Shown here: piece by piece, positions 33,869 to 43,097 of the stretch
Numbering within the stretch: position 1 is the first letter of the stretch
Layout: each line of letters begins with the position of its first letter
From: Sphingomonas chungangi
GTDB lineage: Bacteria; Pseudomonadota; Alphaproteobacteria; Sphingomonadales; Sphingomonadaceae
Direction: 5' to 3'
Length of the DNA stretch: 64,000 bases
Assembly (NCBI RefSeq): GCF_013778325.1
Contig: NZ_JACEIB010000007.1
Span: 291,897-355,896 of the forward strand
The notes under the pieces: generated by a model
Database searches by the model: none
What the model saw: only the letters and a program-made list of their open reading frames with translations
Told to the model about the DNA's origin: nothing
Position numbers and translations under genes: made by a program

Positions 33869-35989
33869 TTACTTCTTCGCCGGAACCGGGAAGCCGTCCT
33901 CCCGCAGCGTCGCGTCGATCGTCGCGTCGCGGCCTCGGAAGTTGCGGTAGGCGATGGCCGGGTCGATCGTGTTGCCGACCGACAGGATATCGGTCTGGAA
34001 ACGCTTCGCCGTCGCCGGATCCCAGGGCGAGCCGGCCTCGGTGAAGGCCTCGAACGCATCGTTGTCGAGCGTCTTGGCCCACAGATAGCCGTAATAGCCC
34101 GCCGCATATCCCTCGCCCGAGAAGATGTGGCCGAATTGCGGGATGCGGTGGCGCATCACGATCTCGGAGGGCATGTCGATCTCGGCCAGCGTCGTCTTCT
34201 CGAACGCCTTAGGATCGGTGACGGTGTCGCCCGCCAGATGCAGCTTCATGTCGACGATCGCCGAGGCTTCGGTTTCCACCACCGAGAAGGCGGTGTTGAA
34301 CGTCGCCGCCTTCTTGATCTTCGCGACCAGCTCGGCGGGCATCTGCTCACCCCTGGCGTTGACGAGGAAGTGCAGCACCTCCGGCGTCATCAGGTAATGC
34401 TCGTTGAACTGGCTGGGGAATTCCACGAAGTCCCTATCGGTGTTGGTGCCCGACAGCGAACGATAGGTGACGTTCGAGTTGAGCCCGTGCAGCGCGTGGC
34501 CGAATTCGTGGAACATCGTGTCCGCGTCATCCCACGAGATCAGCACCGGCTGGCCGGGCGTGCCCTTCACGAAATTGGCGTTGTTGGAGACGATGGTCGG
34601 CACGTCGCCGTCAACGCGGCTCTGCTCGCGCCAGGCGTTCATCCATGCGCCACTGTTCTTGCCGGCGCGCGCGTACGGATCGAAATACCAGAGGCCGACA
34701 TGCTGACCGTTCCGCTTCACCTCGTAAACGGTGACGTCGGGTTGGAAGACGGGGAGTCCTTCCACCTTGGTGAAGGTGAAGCCGTAGAGCCGGTTGGCGG
34801 CGTAGAACATCGCCTCGCGGACGTGATCGAGCTGCAGGTAGGGCTTCACCTCGTTGAGATCGAGGTCGTACTTCGCCTTGCGGACCTTCTCGGCATAATA
34901 GCGATAGTCCCACGGCGCGATCTTGAAGCCGCCATGCTCGGCATCGACGATCTTCTGCATCTCGGCGACGTCCTTGTGGACCTGCGCGACGGCCGGCACG
35001 AACATCGCCATTTCGAGATCGAGCGCGGCCTGCGGCTTCTTCGCCATCGTGTCGGCGAGGTGCCAGTCGGCATAGGTCTTGTAGCCCAGCAGATTGGCCT
35101 TCCGCGTGCGCAGCTTCAGGATCTGGACGACGATCGCGTTGTTGTCGTTGGCGTTGCCCATGTCGCCGCGCGACGTCCACATGCGGAACGCCTTTTCGCG
35201 GAGCGCCCGGTCGGACGAATAGGTGAGGAAGGGCTCGACCGCCGAGCGGGTGTTGGCGATGCGATACTGGCCGGCGGGGAGCTTGTGGCCCTTTGCGTCC
35301 TCGGCATAGCCCTCGATCTGCGCGTCAGGCAGGCCGCCGAGCTGATCCTTGGTGAGGGTCAGCGCGTAATTCTCCTCGTCGGCCAGCTCGTTCTGCGCGA
35401 ACTTGGTCTGGAGCGAGGCGAGCTGCTGGTTGACGTCCGCCAGCTTGGCCTTGTCTGCGGGCGAGAGCCTGGCGCCCTGCTGGGCGAAATTGTTCCAGGT
35501 GACCCAGACGAGGCGCTGCTGCTCTGGCGTCAGCTTCGCCTTGTCGGGCGAGTTGTAGACGGTGTCGATGCGCGCGAAGAGCTTGGCGTTCTGGGTGATC
35601 TTGTCCTGGAAGCCCTGCAGGATCGGCGACATCTTGGTGTCGACCGCCTGGAAATCGGGCGTGTTCAGATTGCCTTCCCAGATGCCGTAGAGCGCATAGA
35701 CGCGGTTGAGCGCCTCGCCGGATTTCTCCAGCGCGAGGATGGTGTTGGCGAAGGTCGGATGGGCCGGATTGTTGGCGATCGCGTCGATTTCCTTCTGGTC
35801 CATCGCCATCGCGGCGGTCAGCGCCGGCTCGAACTGGGCGACGGAGTAGGTATTGAAGGCCGGTTCGCCGCCATAGGGGCCGGTCCACGGCGCGAGCAGC
35901 GGGTTGGCGGGGGCCGCAGGCGTGGCGGCGTGCGCGGCGCCGACGATGAGGCCCGCGCTGGCCGCGCCGAGCATCAGCTTCTTGATCAT
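33869..35989 (-). CDS. M3-family zinc metallopeptidase (peptidyl-dipeptidase Dcp-like)
   Basis: This is a 706-residue peptidase with an N-terminal signal peptide ending AAHA (about 22), so it is probably periplasmic. The zinc motif HEFGHALHG lies near residue 490 in DDADTMFHEFGHALHGL, with a downstream Glu ligand in the following helix region. The conserved IPQFGHIFSGEGYAAGYYGYLW segment near the C-terminus is typical of Dcp/OpdA. It trims short peptides. It is the first of four peptidase genes between 33.8 and 42.8 kb. Confidence 0.94.
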   Translation of the reverse strand: MIKKLMLGAASAGLIVGAAHAATPAAPANPLLAPWTGPYGGEPAFNTYSVAQFEPALTAAMAMDQKEIDAIANNPAHPTFANTILALEKSGEALNRVYALYGIWEGNLNTPDFQAVDTKMSPILQGFQDKITQNAKLFARIDTVYNSPDKAKLTPEQQRLVWVTWNNFAQQGARLSPADKAKLADVNQQLASLQTKFAQNELADEENYALTLTKDQLGGLPDAQIEGYAEDAKGHKLPAGQYRIANTRSAVEPFLTYSSDRALREKAFRMWTSRGDMGNANDNNAIVVQILKLRTRKANLLGYKTYADWHLADTMAKKPQAALDLEMAMFVPAVAQVHKDVAEMQKIVDAEHGGFKIAPWDYRYYAEKVRKAKYDLDLNEVKPYLQLDHVREAMFYAANRLYGFTFTKVEGLPVFQPDVTVYEVKRNGQHVGLWYFDPYARAGKNSGAWMNAWREQSRVDGDVPTIVSNNANFVKGTPGQPVLISWDDADTMFHEFGHALHGLNSNVTYRSLSGTNTDRDFVEFPSQFNEHYLMTPEVLHFLVNARGEQMPAELVAKIKKAATFNTAFSVVETEASAIVDMKLHLAGDTVTDPKAFEKTTLAEIDMPSEIVMRHRIPQFGHIFSGEGYAAGYYGYLWAKTLDNDAFEAFTEAGSPWDPATAKRFQTDILSVGNTIDPAIAYRNFRGRDATIDATLREDGFPVPAKK

Positions 35990-36100
35990 GATTGTTTGAA
36001 CTCCCTGGTGCGGCGCCGTCGCGCGCGCTTCTCGATCCGAGGGCGGTGTGTTGCCCTTGTGCTACAGAATGGAGCGGGATGGGGGTGGGGTCAACCACAT

Positions 36101-36190
36101 CCGTTCGCACTGAGCTTGTCGAAGTGCTGACCTTCTTCTGCGACCTCCAACGAAGGAAGGGCAGGGCTTCGACAGGCTCAGCCCGAACGG
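36101..36190. repeat. Dispersed intergenic palindromic repeat, family A, copy 4 (short)
   Basis: A 90-bp shortened version: CCGTTCGCACTGAGCTTGTCGAAG on one arm and CTTCGACAGGCTCAG...CGAACGG on the other, around a loop of about 40 bp. It lacks the central GTCTCGAAG block of the other copies. It ends 6 bases before the S10 peptidase stop. Confidence 0.78.
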
Positions 36191-36195
36191 AGCTC

Positions 36196-37854
36196 TCAGT
36201 TCGGCCCGTTCCCCTCCGCATGGCCGCGCGACATGGCGGGCGTCACCGGCGGCGTGTTGCTCGACGCGCTCGCCACGATCTCGTCGTACCAGGCGGCAAG
36301 GTCGCGGTGCATCATGCGCAGCGCGTCGGGATTGAGGTAGGCCATGTGGCCTGAGGGATAGTAACGGAAGGCGATGTTCTGCGCCTGTGCCGACTCGAGG
36401 CCCATATGGTGCAGGTCGTATTCCGTGCCGAAGAAGGGCGTCGCCATGTCGTAATAGCCGTTCAAGGACAGCAGGTGGAGATAGGGGTTGGTCCGCATCG
36501 CCGCCGAGATGTCCACCGCCACGTCCGGCGCGGCCTGCTTGCCGCGGCCGCCGCCCGGCGCGTCGTGCGTCCAGTCCCACTTGAAGCCGTCCAGCCCGTA
36601 GGCGGAGACGCGGTAGGGCATGTCGGTGCGGTAGTTCAGCTCGCGCTGCACATAATCGTTGAAGCTGGCGATGAACGCACCCGAGATCGCGGTGTCGGAC
36701 GCGTCATATTCCGGCCGCTCGCCCGCCGCATCCGCGTCGATGCCGGTATAGCGGCTGTCGTAGCGGCCGACGGTCAGCCGCTGGTCGCGCAGCAGCTCCT
36801 TCTGGAAGCGGGCGAGATCGACGCGCAGATTGGCATCGAGGATGAATTGCGGCGAGAGGCCGGTCAGCGCCGCCATCTGCTGCGCGATCTGTGCGCGCGT
36901 CTGCGGATCGAGCGCCGACCCTTGAGCCAACGCGGCCGCGTAGGGGCCGGACGCCCATTGCTTCGCCTGCTCCACCACGGTCGCCACGTCGGCGGGCGGG
37001 TTGGCGAGCTTGTGGTGATACCAGGCCGTCGCCGCGAAGCTCGGCAGATAGTTGATGTAGATCTGGTCGAAGCCGGGCTGTCTGATGCCGTAGTTGAGGA
37101 TCGACGACAGGATCACCGCGCCGTTCAGCGCCATGCCGCGATCCTGCAGCAGATAGGTCAGCGCGCCGGTGCGCGTGGTGCCGTAGCTTTCGCCGAAGAT
37201 TACCTTGGGGCTCTGCCAGCGGGCGTTCTTCGTCACGTAGCGCATGATCGCGCGGGCGAAGCCGTCGGCATCCTGATCGACGCCCCAGAAGTCCTTGTCC
37301 TTCTTGTCGCCCAAGGCACGCGAATAGCCCGTGCCGATCGCATCGACGAACACCATGTCGGTCTTGTCGAGCAACGTCTCGGGATTGGGGCCGAAGGCGT
37401 AGGGGGCGGGCTTGATATATTCGGGGCTGGCGGTCTGCACGCGCTCGGGCGCGAAGCTGCCCATGTGCAGCCACAAGGTCGAGGAGCCGGGGCCGCCATT
37501 GTAGAAGAAGGTGACGGGGCGGCGTTTGTAGTCCTTCACGCCGTCGGCCGTGTAGGCGACGTAGAAGACCGAGGCGATCGGCTTGGCATCGTCGTCGCGG
37601 ATCGTGAGCGTGCCGGCGGTGGCGGTGTATTTCATCGGCCCGGCATGGGTGGTCGCGACATGGTGGGTGACGGAGGTCTGCTCCATCACCGGGGGCTTCA
37701 CCCAGCCGGCCTGCGCATCGTCTTCCTTGTCCTGCTCATGGCCCTTGGCGACGGCGGACTTGTCGTCGGTCTTGCCCGGCTTGTCCTGCGCGATGGCGAG
37801 CGAGGGCAGGGCGATCGCGGCGGCGAGCGCGAGGAGCGGCAGGCGGATACGCAT
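36196..37854 (-). CDS. S10-family serine carboxypeptidase-like protein
   Basis: The 552-residue protein has a signal peptide ending AIAQ (about 22) and a charged linker, then an alpha/beta-hydrolase peptidase. The oxyanion region is FFYNGGPGSST, the nucleophile is Ser in IFGESYGTTR, the acid is Asp in NGYYDMATP, and the base is His in YYPSGHMAYL. These are the S10 triad elements. It should remove C-terminal residues from peptides in the periplasm. Its neighbours are other peptidases, which suggests peptide scavenging. Confidence 0.93.
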   Translation of the reverse strand: MRIRLPLLALAAAIALPSLAIAQDKPGKTDDKSAVAKGHEQDKEDDAQAGWVKPPVMEQTSVTHHVATTHAGPMKYTATAGTLTIRDDDAKPIASVFYVAYTADGVKDYKRRPVTFFYNGGPGSSTLWLHMGSFAPERVQTASPEYIKPAPYAFGPNPETLLDKTDMVFVDAIGTGYSRALGDKKDKDFWGVDQDADGFARAIMRYVTKNARWQSPKVIFGESYGTTRTGALTYLLQDRGMALNGAVILSSILNYGIRQPGFDQIYINYLPSFAATAWYHHKLANPPADVATVVEQAKQWASGPYAAALAQGSALDPQTRAQIAQQMAALTGLSPQFILDANLRVDLARFQKELLRDQRLTVGRYDSRYTGIDADAAGERPEYDASDTAISGAFIASFNDYVQRELNYRTDMPYRVSAYGLDGFKWDWTHDAPGGGRGKQAAPDVAVDISAAMRTNPYLHLLSLNGYYDMATPFFGTEYDLHHMGLESAQAQNIAFRYYPSGHMAYLNPDALRMMHRDLAAWYDEIVASASSNTPPVTPAMSRGHAEGNGPN

Positions 37855-37958
37855 CGGGGGGAGTCCTCTTTGTGGTTCACACAAACGGCAGGCCCCCCGG
37901 CCCCGTGCCGCACATCCGTATAACAGCGCCTCTTGCTGCAATGCGCAAGACGGAAATG

Positions 37959-38357
37959 CTACAGGAAGGGCGCCGCTACCTCCGGCGGGATACGCAGGGG
38001 GCGGCCGGTCGCCTTGTCGAGCATCGCCCATGTCGTCTTCGAACGGACGTGCGGCTTGCCACCCTCGCCGACGAACTCGACGAAGCGATCGAAGCGGGCG
38101 CCCGTGGGGGCATCGCCCACCCACGTCCGCGCCGTCACCGTGCCGCCGGGGCCCAGGCCGCGCAGATAGTCGATCTCGTGCCGCACGACGACCCAGACAT
38201 AAGCCGCGATGTGCGCAGGATCGGCGGTCGCGGCCCAGTGCGCGGTCGCGACGTCCTGGATCCAGCGGACCCACGCGGCATTGTTGACGTGGCCGAGCTC
38301 GTCGATCTCGGCGGGGGTGGCGGTAAAGGGGAGGATGAAGACGGGGCGATCGGTCAT
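37959..38357 (-). CDS. Acyl-CoA thioesterase (4HBT/YbgC-like hot-dog fold)
   Basis: This 132-residue protein has the hot-dog thioesterase motif IDELGHVNNAAWVRWIQD near residues 18-35, with Asp as the likely catalytic residue, and VVRHEIDYLRGLGPGGTVTARTWV in two pieces afterwards. It should hydrolyse an acyl-CoA or related thioester in the cytosol. The substrate is unknown. It is a single gene between the S10 and S9 peptidases. Confidence 0.9.
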   Translation of the reverse strand: MTDRPVFILPFTATPAEIDELGHVNNAAWVRWIQDVATAHWAATADPAHIAAYVWVVVRHEIDYLRGLGPGGTVTARTWVGDAPTGARFDRFVEFVGEGGKPHVRSKTTWAMLDKATGRPLRIPPEVAAPFL

Positions 38358-38373
38358 AAGCGAGCGTGACCTT

Positions 38374-38458
38374 AGCCCTCTCCCGCTTTTCGCGGGAGAG
38401 GGTTGGGTGAGGGTCTTCGACGGGTCCCCTCCTTATCCCGCGAAAGCGGGAGAAGGCT
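38374..38458. repeat. MITE-like palindromic element, family B, short copy
   Basis: An 85-bp element with ends AGCCCTCTCCCGC and GCGGGAGAAGGCT. The first hairpin is CTCTCCCGC-TTTT-CGCGGGAGAG and the last is TCCCGC-GAAA-GCGGGA. The final T is shared with the stop codon of the S9 peptidase, so the element abuts or formed the gene's end. The part GGTTGGGTGAGGGTCTTC matches family B at 33718. Confidence 0.75.
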
Positions 38459-40521
38459 CAGGAAAGCGCCTCGATCATGAAGGCGAAGGCCTCCGCCCGT
38501 TCCGTGATCGATGTGAACCGGCCTGACTTGCCGCCATGACCCGCGCCCATGTTGATCTTGAGCAGCAGGGGGTTGGCATCGGTCTTCAGCACGCGCAGCT
38601 TCGCGGCCCATTTGGCGGGCTCCCAATAGGTGACGCGCGGATCGTTGAGGCCGCCGGTGATCAGCATCGGCGGATAGGCCTGTGCCGAGACCTGATCGTA
38701 GGGCGAGTAGCCGCGGATCAGGTCGAACGCCGCCGCGTCGGTGATCGGGTTGCCCCACTCCGGCCATTCGCCGGGGGTGAGGGGAAGGCTCTCGTCCTGC
38801 ATGGTGTTGAGCACGTCGACGAACGGCACGTCCGCCACCACCGCGCCCCACAGATCGGGATCGGTATTGGCGACCACGCCCATCAGCTCGCCGCCCGCCG
38901 ATCCGCCCTGGATGGCGATGCGGCCTGCGCTCGCGAAGCCGGCCTCGATCAGCCCCTTCGCGGCATCGGAGAAATCGTGGAAGGTGTTCCAGCGCTTCTC
39001 TGCCTTGCCGTCGAGATACCAGCCGTAGCCGAGATCGTCGCCGCCCCGGATGTGGGCGATCGCGCAGGCCCAGCCGCGATCGAGCAGCGAGAGCCGGTCG
39101 GTCGAGAAACTCGGCGGGATCGCGATGCCGTAAGCGCCGTAGGCGTAGAGGTAGAGCGGGCCCTTACCGTCCTTCGCGAAATCCTTGCGATAGACGATCG
39201 ACACCGGGATCGAGACGCCGTCGCGGGCGGGCACCATCAGCCGCTCGGTGGCGTAGAGCGAGGCGTCGTAGCCCGACGGCACCTCGCGCACCTTCTTCGT
39301 CGCCAGCGTCCGCGCCGCCGGATCATATTCGAACACCGTGTCGGGCGTCACCATCGAGGCGTAGCCGATGCGGTAGCCCGGCGAATCGAACTCGGGATTG
39401 GTGCCGAGCGACGCGGTGTAGCTTGCCTCCGGGAAGGCGACGCGATGTTCGTCGCCCGCGTAGGTGCGCAACCGGATCTGGTCGAGCCCGTCGACCCGTT
39501 CCTCGATCACCAGATGCTGCGCGAAGCTGGAGAGGCCGCGAATATAGACATGGTCCGATCCGGCGATCACCGTCTCCCACTCGCCGGGGGCCTCGGGCGA
39601 GGCGACAGCGACGCGGAAGTTGATGTGATCGTCGTTGGTGTGGACCCACAGCTTCCCATGCGCCGAATCCACGCCATATTGCCGCTTCGCCTTGCGCGGG
39701 GCGATCAGCAGCGGCGCGGCCGAGGGATCGGTGGCGGGCACCAGCCTGATCTCGCTGGTCTCGTGGTCGTTGGTGCCCAAAATGATCCACTGCCGGTCCT
39801 GCGTGCGGCCGACGTGGACGTTGAAGCCGATATCCTCCTTCTCCTCGTAGAGCGTCGGATCGCCCGCCGGATCGCTGCCCAGCCGATGCAGGCGTGCGCG
39901 GTAGGTGCGCCAATTGTCGTTGACCTCGGTATAGGCAACCGCGTCCGACCCCGCAGACCACACCACGCCGCCGTTGACGACCTCGCTCACCGTCTCGATG
40001 TCCGCGCCCGTCGCGAGATCGCGGATCTTGAGCGTGAAGCGTTCGGCCCCGTTGCTATCCGACGACCACGCCGCGAGCCTGCCGTCCGGGCTCACGGCCA
40101 GCGCGCCGAGCCGGAAATAGTCCTTGCCCTCGGCCTCGGCGACCTCGTCGAGGATCACCTGCCCCGGCTCGGTGGTGCCGGTCGGGCGGCGCATCCAGCG
40201 GCGATATTGCGCGCCCTTCTCGAACGCCCACCAAAAATCCCAGTCGCCGTCCCTGCGCGGCACCGAGGCGTCGTCCTCCTTGATGCGTCCCTTCATCTCG
40301 GCGAACAGCGTATCGACCAGCGGCCGCACCGGCGCCATAGCCGCCTCGAAATAGGCATTTTCCGCCTTCAGATAGGAGAGCACCGTCTCGTCGGTGACGT
40401 TGGGGTAGCCCTGATCCTTCAGCCAGAAATAGTCGTCGGAGACGGTCCGGCCGTGCCGCTCGTAGCTATGCGGGTTGCGGGCGGCGAGCGGCGGAGCGGG
40501 GAGCTGGGAGGGATCGATCAT
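38458..40521 (-). CDS. ptrB: S9A prolyl-oligopeptidase family (oligopeptidase B-like)
   Basis: This is a 687-residue cytosolic serine peptidase cutting small peptides, often after Arg or Lys. The N-terminal part is a seven-blade propeller (DDYFWLKDQG, DEVAEAEGKDYFRLGALAVSPDG in pieces). The C-terminal hydrolase has the nucleophile in IQGGSAGGELMG, Asp in GGLNDPRVTYWEP, and His in MGAGHGGKSGR. ATG at 40521 is chosen; upstream in-frame sequence is Arg/Pro-rich. No signal peptide is seen. Confidence 0.95.
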   Translation of the reverse strand: MIDPSQLPAPPLAARNPHSYERHGRTVSDDYFWLKDQGYPNVTDETVLSYLKAENAYFEAAMAPVRPLVDTLFAEMKGRIKEDDASVPRRDGDWDFWWAFEKGAQYRRWMRRPTGTTEPGQVILDEVAEAEGKDYFRLGALAVSPDGRLAAWSSDSNGAERFTLKIRDLATGADIETVSEVVNGGVVWSAGSDAVAYTEVNDNWRTYRARLHRLGSDPAGDPTLYEEKEDIGFNVHVGRTQDRQWIILGTNDHETSEIRLVPATDPSAAPLLIAPRKAKRQYGVDSAHGKLWVHTNDDHINFRVAVASPEAPGEWETVIAGSDHVYIRGLSSFAQHLVIEERVDGLDQIRLRTYAGDEHRVAFPEASYTASLGTNPEFDSPGYRIGYASMVTPDTVFEYDPAARTLATKKVREVPSGYDASLYATERLMVPARDGVSIPVSIVYRKDFAKDGKGPLYLYAYGAYGIAIPPSFSTDRLSLLDRGWACAIAHIRGGDDLGYGWYLDGKAEKRWNTFHDFSDAAKGLIEAGFASAGRIAIQGGSAGGELMGVVANTDPDLWGAVVADVPFVDVLNTMQDESLPLTPGEWPEWGNPITDAAAFDLIRGYSPYDQVSAQAYPPMLITGGLNDPRVTYWEPAKWAAKLRVLKTDANPLLLKINMGAGHGGKSGRFTSITERAEAFAFMIEALS

Positions 40522-40639
40522 GCGCGGCTTTGTGGGGGCGGGGCGTCCGGCGCGCAAGCGGGGCATCGACGAGGCGCGTTAGGATATCGTTCACGAATGC
40601 GGGTCCAGAACGGTCCCCGGGGGGCAAGGATAGGGTCAC

Positions 40640-40984
40640 ATGCTCGCCATTTCCGTCAATCGCTTGCCGCTCCGTCTCGGACCAGCCGCCGCGCGCTTGG
40701 CCGCTCTCGTCGCAGCGCTGTCGCTCGCTGCACCGTCGATTGCGCAGGGAGCGACGGCCGTCATCGTCCCGCCTCCGCCTCCCGCGCCCGCGCCCTCGGC
40801 ACCGGCCTATCCGTACCCCGTCTATCCGCTGCCCGGCTGGGTGCATCCAGACGGCATGCGGTGCGAGCAGGATCGGCTGCTGACCGACAGGACGCCGTGC
40901 GGCGCCCAGACCGAGGCGCAACAGCTCCCGCCATGCCAGCAAGATCGCCTGCTCACCGACCGGACACCCTGCACCAAACCTTAG
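40640..40984 (+). CDS. Small secreted Pro-rich protein with internal duplication
   Basis: The 114-residue product has a signal peptide (LAALVAALSLAAPSIAQG), then a Pro-rich stretch (PPPPPAPAPSAPAYPYP). Its C-terminal half has the 11-residue unit QDRLLTDRTPC twice (residues near 76-87 and 100-110), each with a second Cys a few residues before, making four Cys likely to form disulphides. I do not recognise a family. It is divergent from ptrB and 52 bases before the aminopeptidase, perhaps sharing its transcript. Confidence 0.65.
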   Translation: MLAISVNRLPLRLGPAAARLAALVAALSLAAPSIAQGATAVIVPPPPPAPAPSAPAYPYPVYPLPGWVHPDGMRCEQDRLLTDRTPCGAQTEAQQLPPCQQDRLLTDRTPCTKP

Positions 40985-41036
40985 CGTGCTCTCCCGCACC
41001 CTTCACCCTGGCGCCGAACAGGACTATCTAGGTGCG

Positions 41037-42830
41037 ATGTCTACTTATGCCGATCGCCTCGCCGCGCTGCGCGACGAGCTTGCCCGCCGCCGTCTCGACG
41101 GCTTCGTCGTGCCGCTCACCGACGAGCACATGTCCGAATATGTCGGCGCCTATGCCCAGCGCCTCGCCTGGCTGACCGGGTTCGAGGGCTCGGCCGGCAC
41201 TGCCGTCGTGCTCCCCGAGGCGGCGGCGATATTCACCGACGGCCGCTATACGCTGCAGGTGCGCGAGCAGGTCTCGGCCGATCAGTGGAGCTACCAGTCG
41301 GTGCCCGAGACCTCGGTTTCGGCGTGGCTGAAGGCGCATGCGCCCAAGGGTGGCCGGATCGGCTACGATCCGTGGCTTCACACCAAGGGCTGGGTCGACG
41401 CCGCGAGCAAGGCGCTGGCCGCGCGCGGTGCCGAACTGGTCGCGGTCGAGACCAACCCGATCGATGCGGTGTGGGCGGACCAGCCGCTTCCCTCCAATGC
41501 GCGCCTCGTCGTGCAGCCGGACGATCTCGCCGGTCAGTCGGCGGCGGCCAAGCGCGCCGATGTCGCCGAATGGCTCGATGCGCAGGGCGCCGACGCGGTG
41601 GTGCTCTCCGCGCTCGATTCGATCGCCTGGGCGTTCAACGTGCGCGGTGCCGACGTCAGCCGCACGCCGGTCGCGCTCGCTTATGCGCTGGTCAATGCGG
41701 ACGCCACGGCGGACCTGTTCGTCGACCCCGAGAAAGTGGACGAGACGATCTCGGCGCACCTCGGCAATTCGGTGCGGGTGCAGCCGCGCAGCGCCTTCGC
41801 CGGTGCGCTCGACAGCCTGAAGGGCAAGACGGTCTCGGTCGATCCGGATCGTGCCGTCGCGGCGATCTTCAACCGTCTGAATGCAGCCGGCGCGACGCTG
41901 AGCGAGGCGCGCGACCCGACCGTGTTGCCCAAGGCGATCAAGAACCAGGCGGAGATCGCCGGCACGACGGCCGCGCACATCCGCGACGGTGCGGCGGTGA
42001 CGCGCTTCCTCCACTGGATCGACACGGTCGCCGCGCAAGGCGGGCAGGACGAGCTGACCGCCGCCGCGCAACTCGAGGCCTTCCGGGCCGAGACCGGCGT
42101 GCTCAAGGACCTGTCCTTCGACACCATCTCCGGTGCCGGGCCGAACGGCGCGGTCGTGCATTACCGCGTCTCCGAGAAGACGGTGCTGCCGATCGAGCCG
42201 GGCTCGCTCTATCTCGTCGATTCGGGCGGGCAATATGCCGACGGGACGACCGATATCACGCGCACCGTGCCGATCGGCGAGCCGACCGCGGAGATGAAGG
42301 ACCGCTTCACCCGCGTGCTCAAGGGCCATATCGCGCTCGCCCGCGCGATCTTCCCGCAGGGCACGCGCGGCGGACAGCTGGATACGCTGGCGCGGCAATA
42401 TCTGTGGGAGGTGGGGCTCGATTACGCACACGGCACCGGCCATGGCGTCGGTGCCTACCTTTCCGTGCACGAGGGGCCGCAGCGCATCGCGCAGCCGTCG
42501 GGAGGGCAGGCGGGCGGCGACGAGCCGCTGCGCGCCGGCATGATCCTCTCCAACGAGCCGGGCTATTACAAGACCGGCGCCTACGGCATCCGCATCGAGA
42601 ATCTGGTGCTGGTCGAGGATCGCGCAGTGGAAGGGGCGGAAAAGAAGCTGCTCGGCTTCCACACCATCACGCTGGCGCCGATCGACCGGCGGCTGGTGGA
42701 CCTGTCGCTTATGTCGCTGGCCGAGCGGGAATGGCTCAACGCCTATCACGCCCGCGTCCGCCGCGAGATCAGCCCGCTGATTCCGGCCGACGTACAGGGC
42801 TGGCTGGAACAGGCGACGGCGCCGCTGTGA
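41037..42830 (+). CDS. Aminopeptidase P family Xaa-Pro peptidase (M24)
   Basis: This 597-residue enzyme has three domains: two creatinase-like N domains (1-150, 151-300) and a pita-bread catalytic domain. Metal ligands appear as Asp in YLVDSGGQYADGTTDITRT, His in YAHGTGHGVGAYLSVHEGP, Glu in ILSNEPGYYKTG, and Glu in YGIRIENLVLV. It should remove an N-terminal residue before proline. ATG at 41037 follows AGGTG; an upstream in-frame start is less likely. A cytosolic location is expected as no signal is seen. Confidence 0.95.
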   Translation: MSTYADRLAALRDELARRRLDGFVVPLTDEHMSEYVGAYAQRLAWLTGFEGSAGTAVVLPEAAAIFTDGRYTLQVREQVSADQWSYQSVPETSVSAWLKAHAPKGGRIGYDPWLHTKGWVDAASKALAARGAELVAVETNPIDAVWADQPLPSNARLVVQPDDLAGQSAAAKRADVAEWLDAQGADAVVLSALDSIAWAFNVRGADVSRTPVALAYALVNADATADLFVDPEKVDETISAHLGNSVRVQPRSAFAGALDSLKGKTVSVDPDRAVAAIFNRLNAAGATLSEARDPTVLPKAIKNQAEIAGTTAAHIRDGAAVTRFLHWIDTVAAQGGQDELTAAAQLEAFRAETGVLKDLSFDTISGAGPNGAVVHYRVSEKTVLPIEPGSLYLVDSGGQYADGTTDITRTVPIGEPTAEMKDRFTRVLKGHIALARAIFPQGTRGGQLDTLARQYLWEVGLDYAHGTGHGVGAYLSVHEGPQRIAQPSGGQAGGDEPLRAGMILSNEPGYYKTGAYGIRIENLVLVEDRAVEGAEKKLLGFHTITLAPIDRRLVDLSLMSLAEREWLNAYHARVRREISPLIPADVQGWLEQATAPL

Positions 42831-42836
42831 GGCAGG

Positions 42837-43094
42837 TTGTCCGATAGCGAATATCGTGGCGGCTCGACCACGGGCGGGCGATGGGGTTGCGGGTTCGCGA
42901 TCCTCTTCGGTCTGCCCGTCGGGATTTTCCTGACGCTGGTCGCTGCGATGGGCGACTGCATGCCCGGCGTGCAGTGCCACAAGGGCATTCTGCTGGACGT
43001 AATCCTGCCCACCGCCGCGCTGGCGGCTGTCATCGGATTTGGATCCCGTTGGATCATCAACGCCGCCATCCGTCGGCGCCGGGATGATCGCTGA
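42837..43094 (+). CDS. Small membrane protein of unknown function
   Basis: This 85-residue protein starts at a TTG (42837) with GAGGCAGG just before it, 6 bases after the aminopeptidase stop. A Gly/Thr-rich start leads to two hydrophobic helices (FAILFGLPVGIFLTLVAAM and LDVILPTAALAAVIGFG) with two Cys between them (DCMPGVQCHKG), then a basic RRRRDDR tail. I do not recognise the family. Close spacing suggests translation with the upstream gene. Confidence 0.68.
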   Translation: MSDSEYRGGSTTGGRWGCGFAILFGLPVGIFLTLVAAMGDCMPGVQCHKGILLDVILPTAALAAVIGFGSRWIINAAIRRRRDDR

Positions 43095-43097
43095 AGC

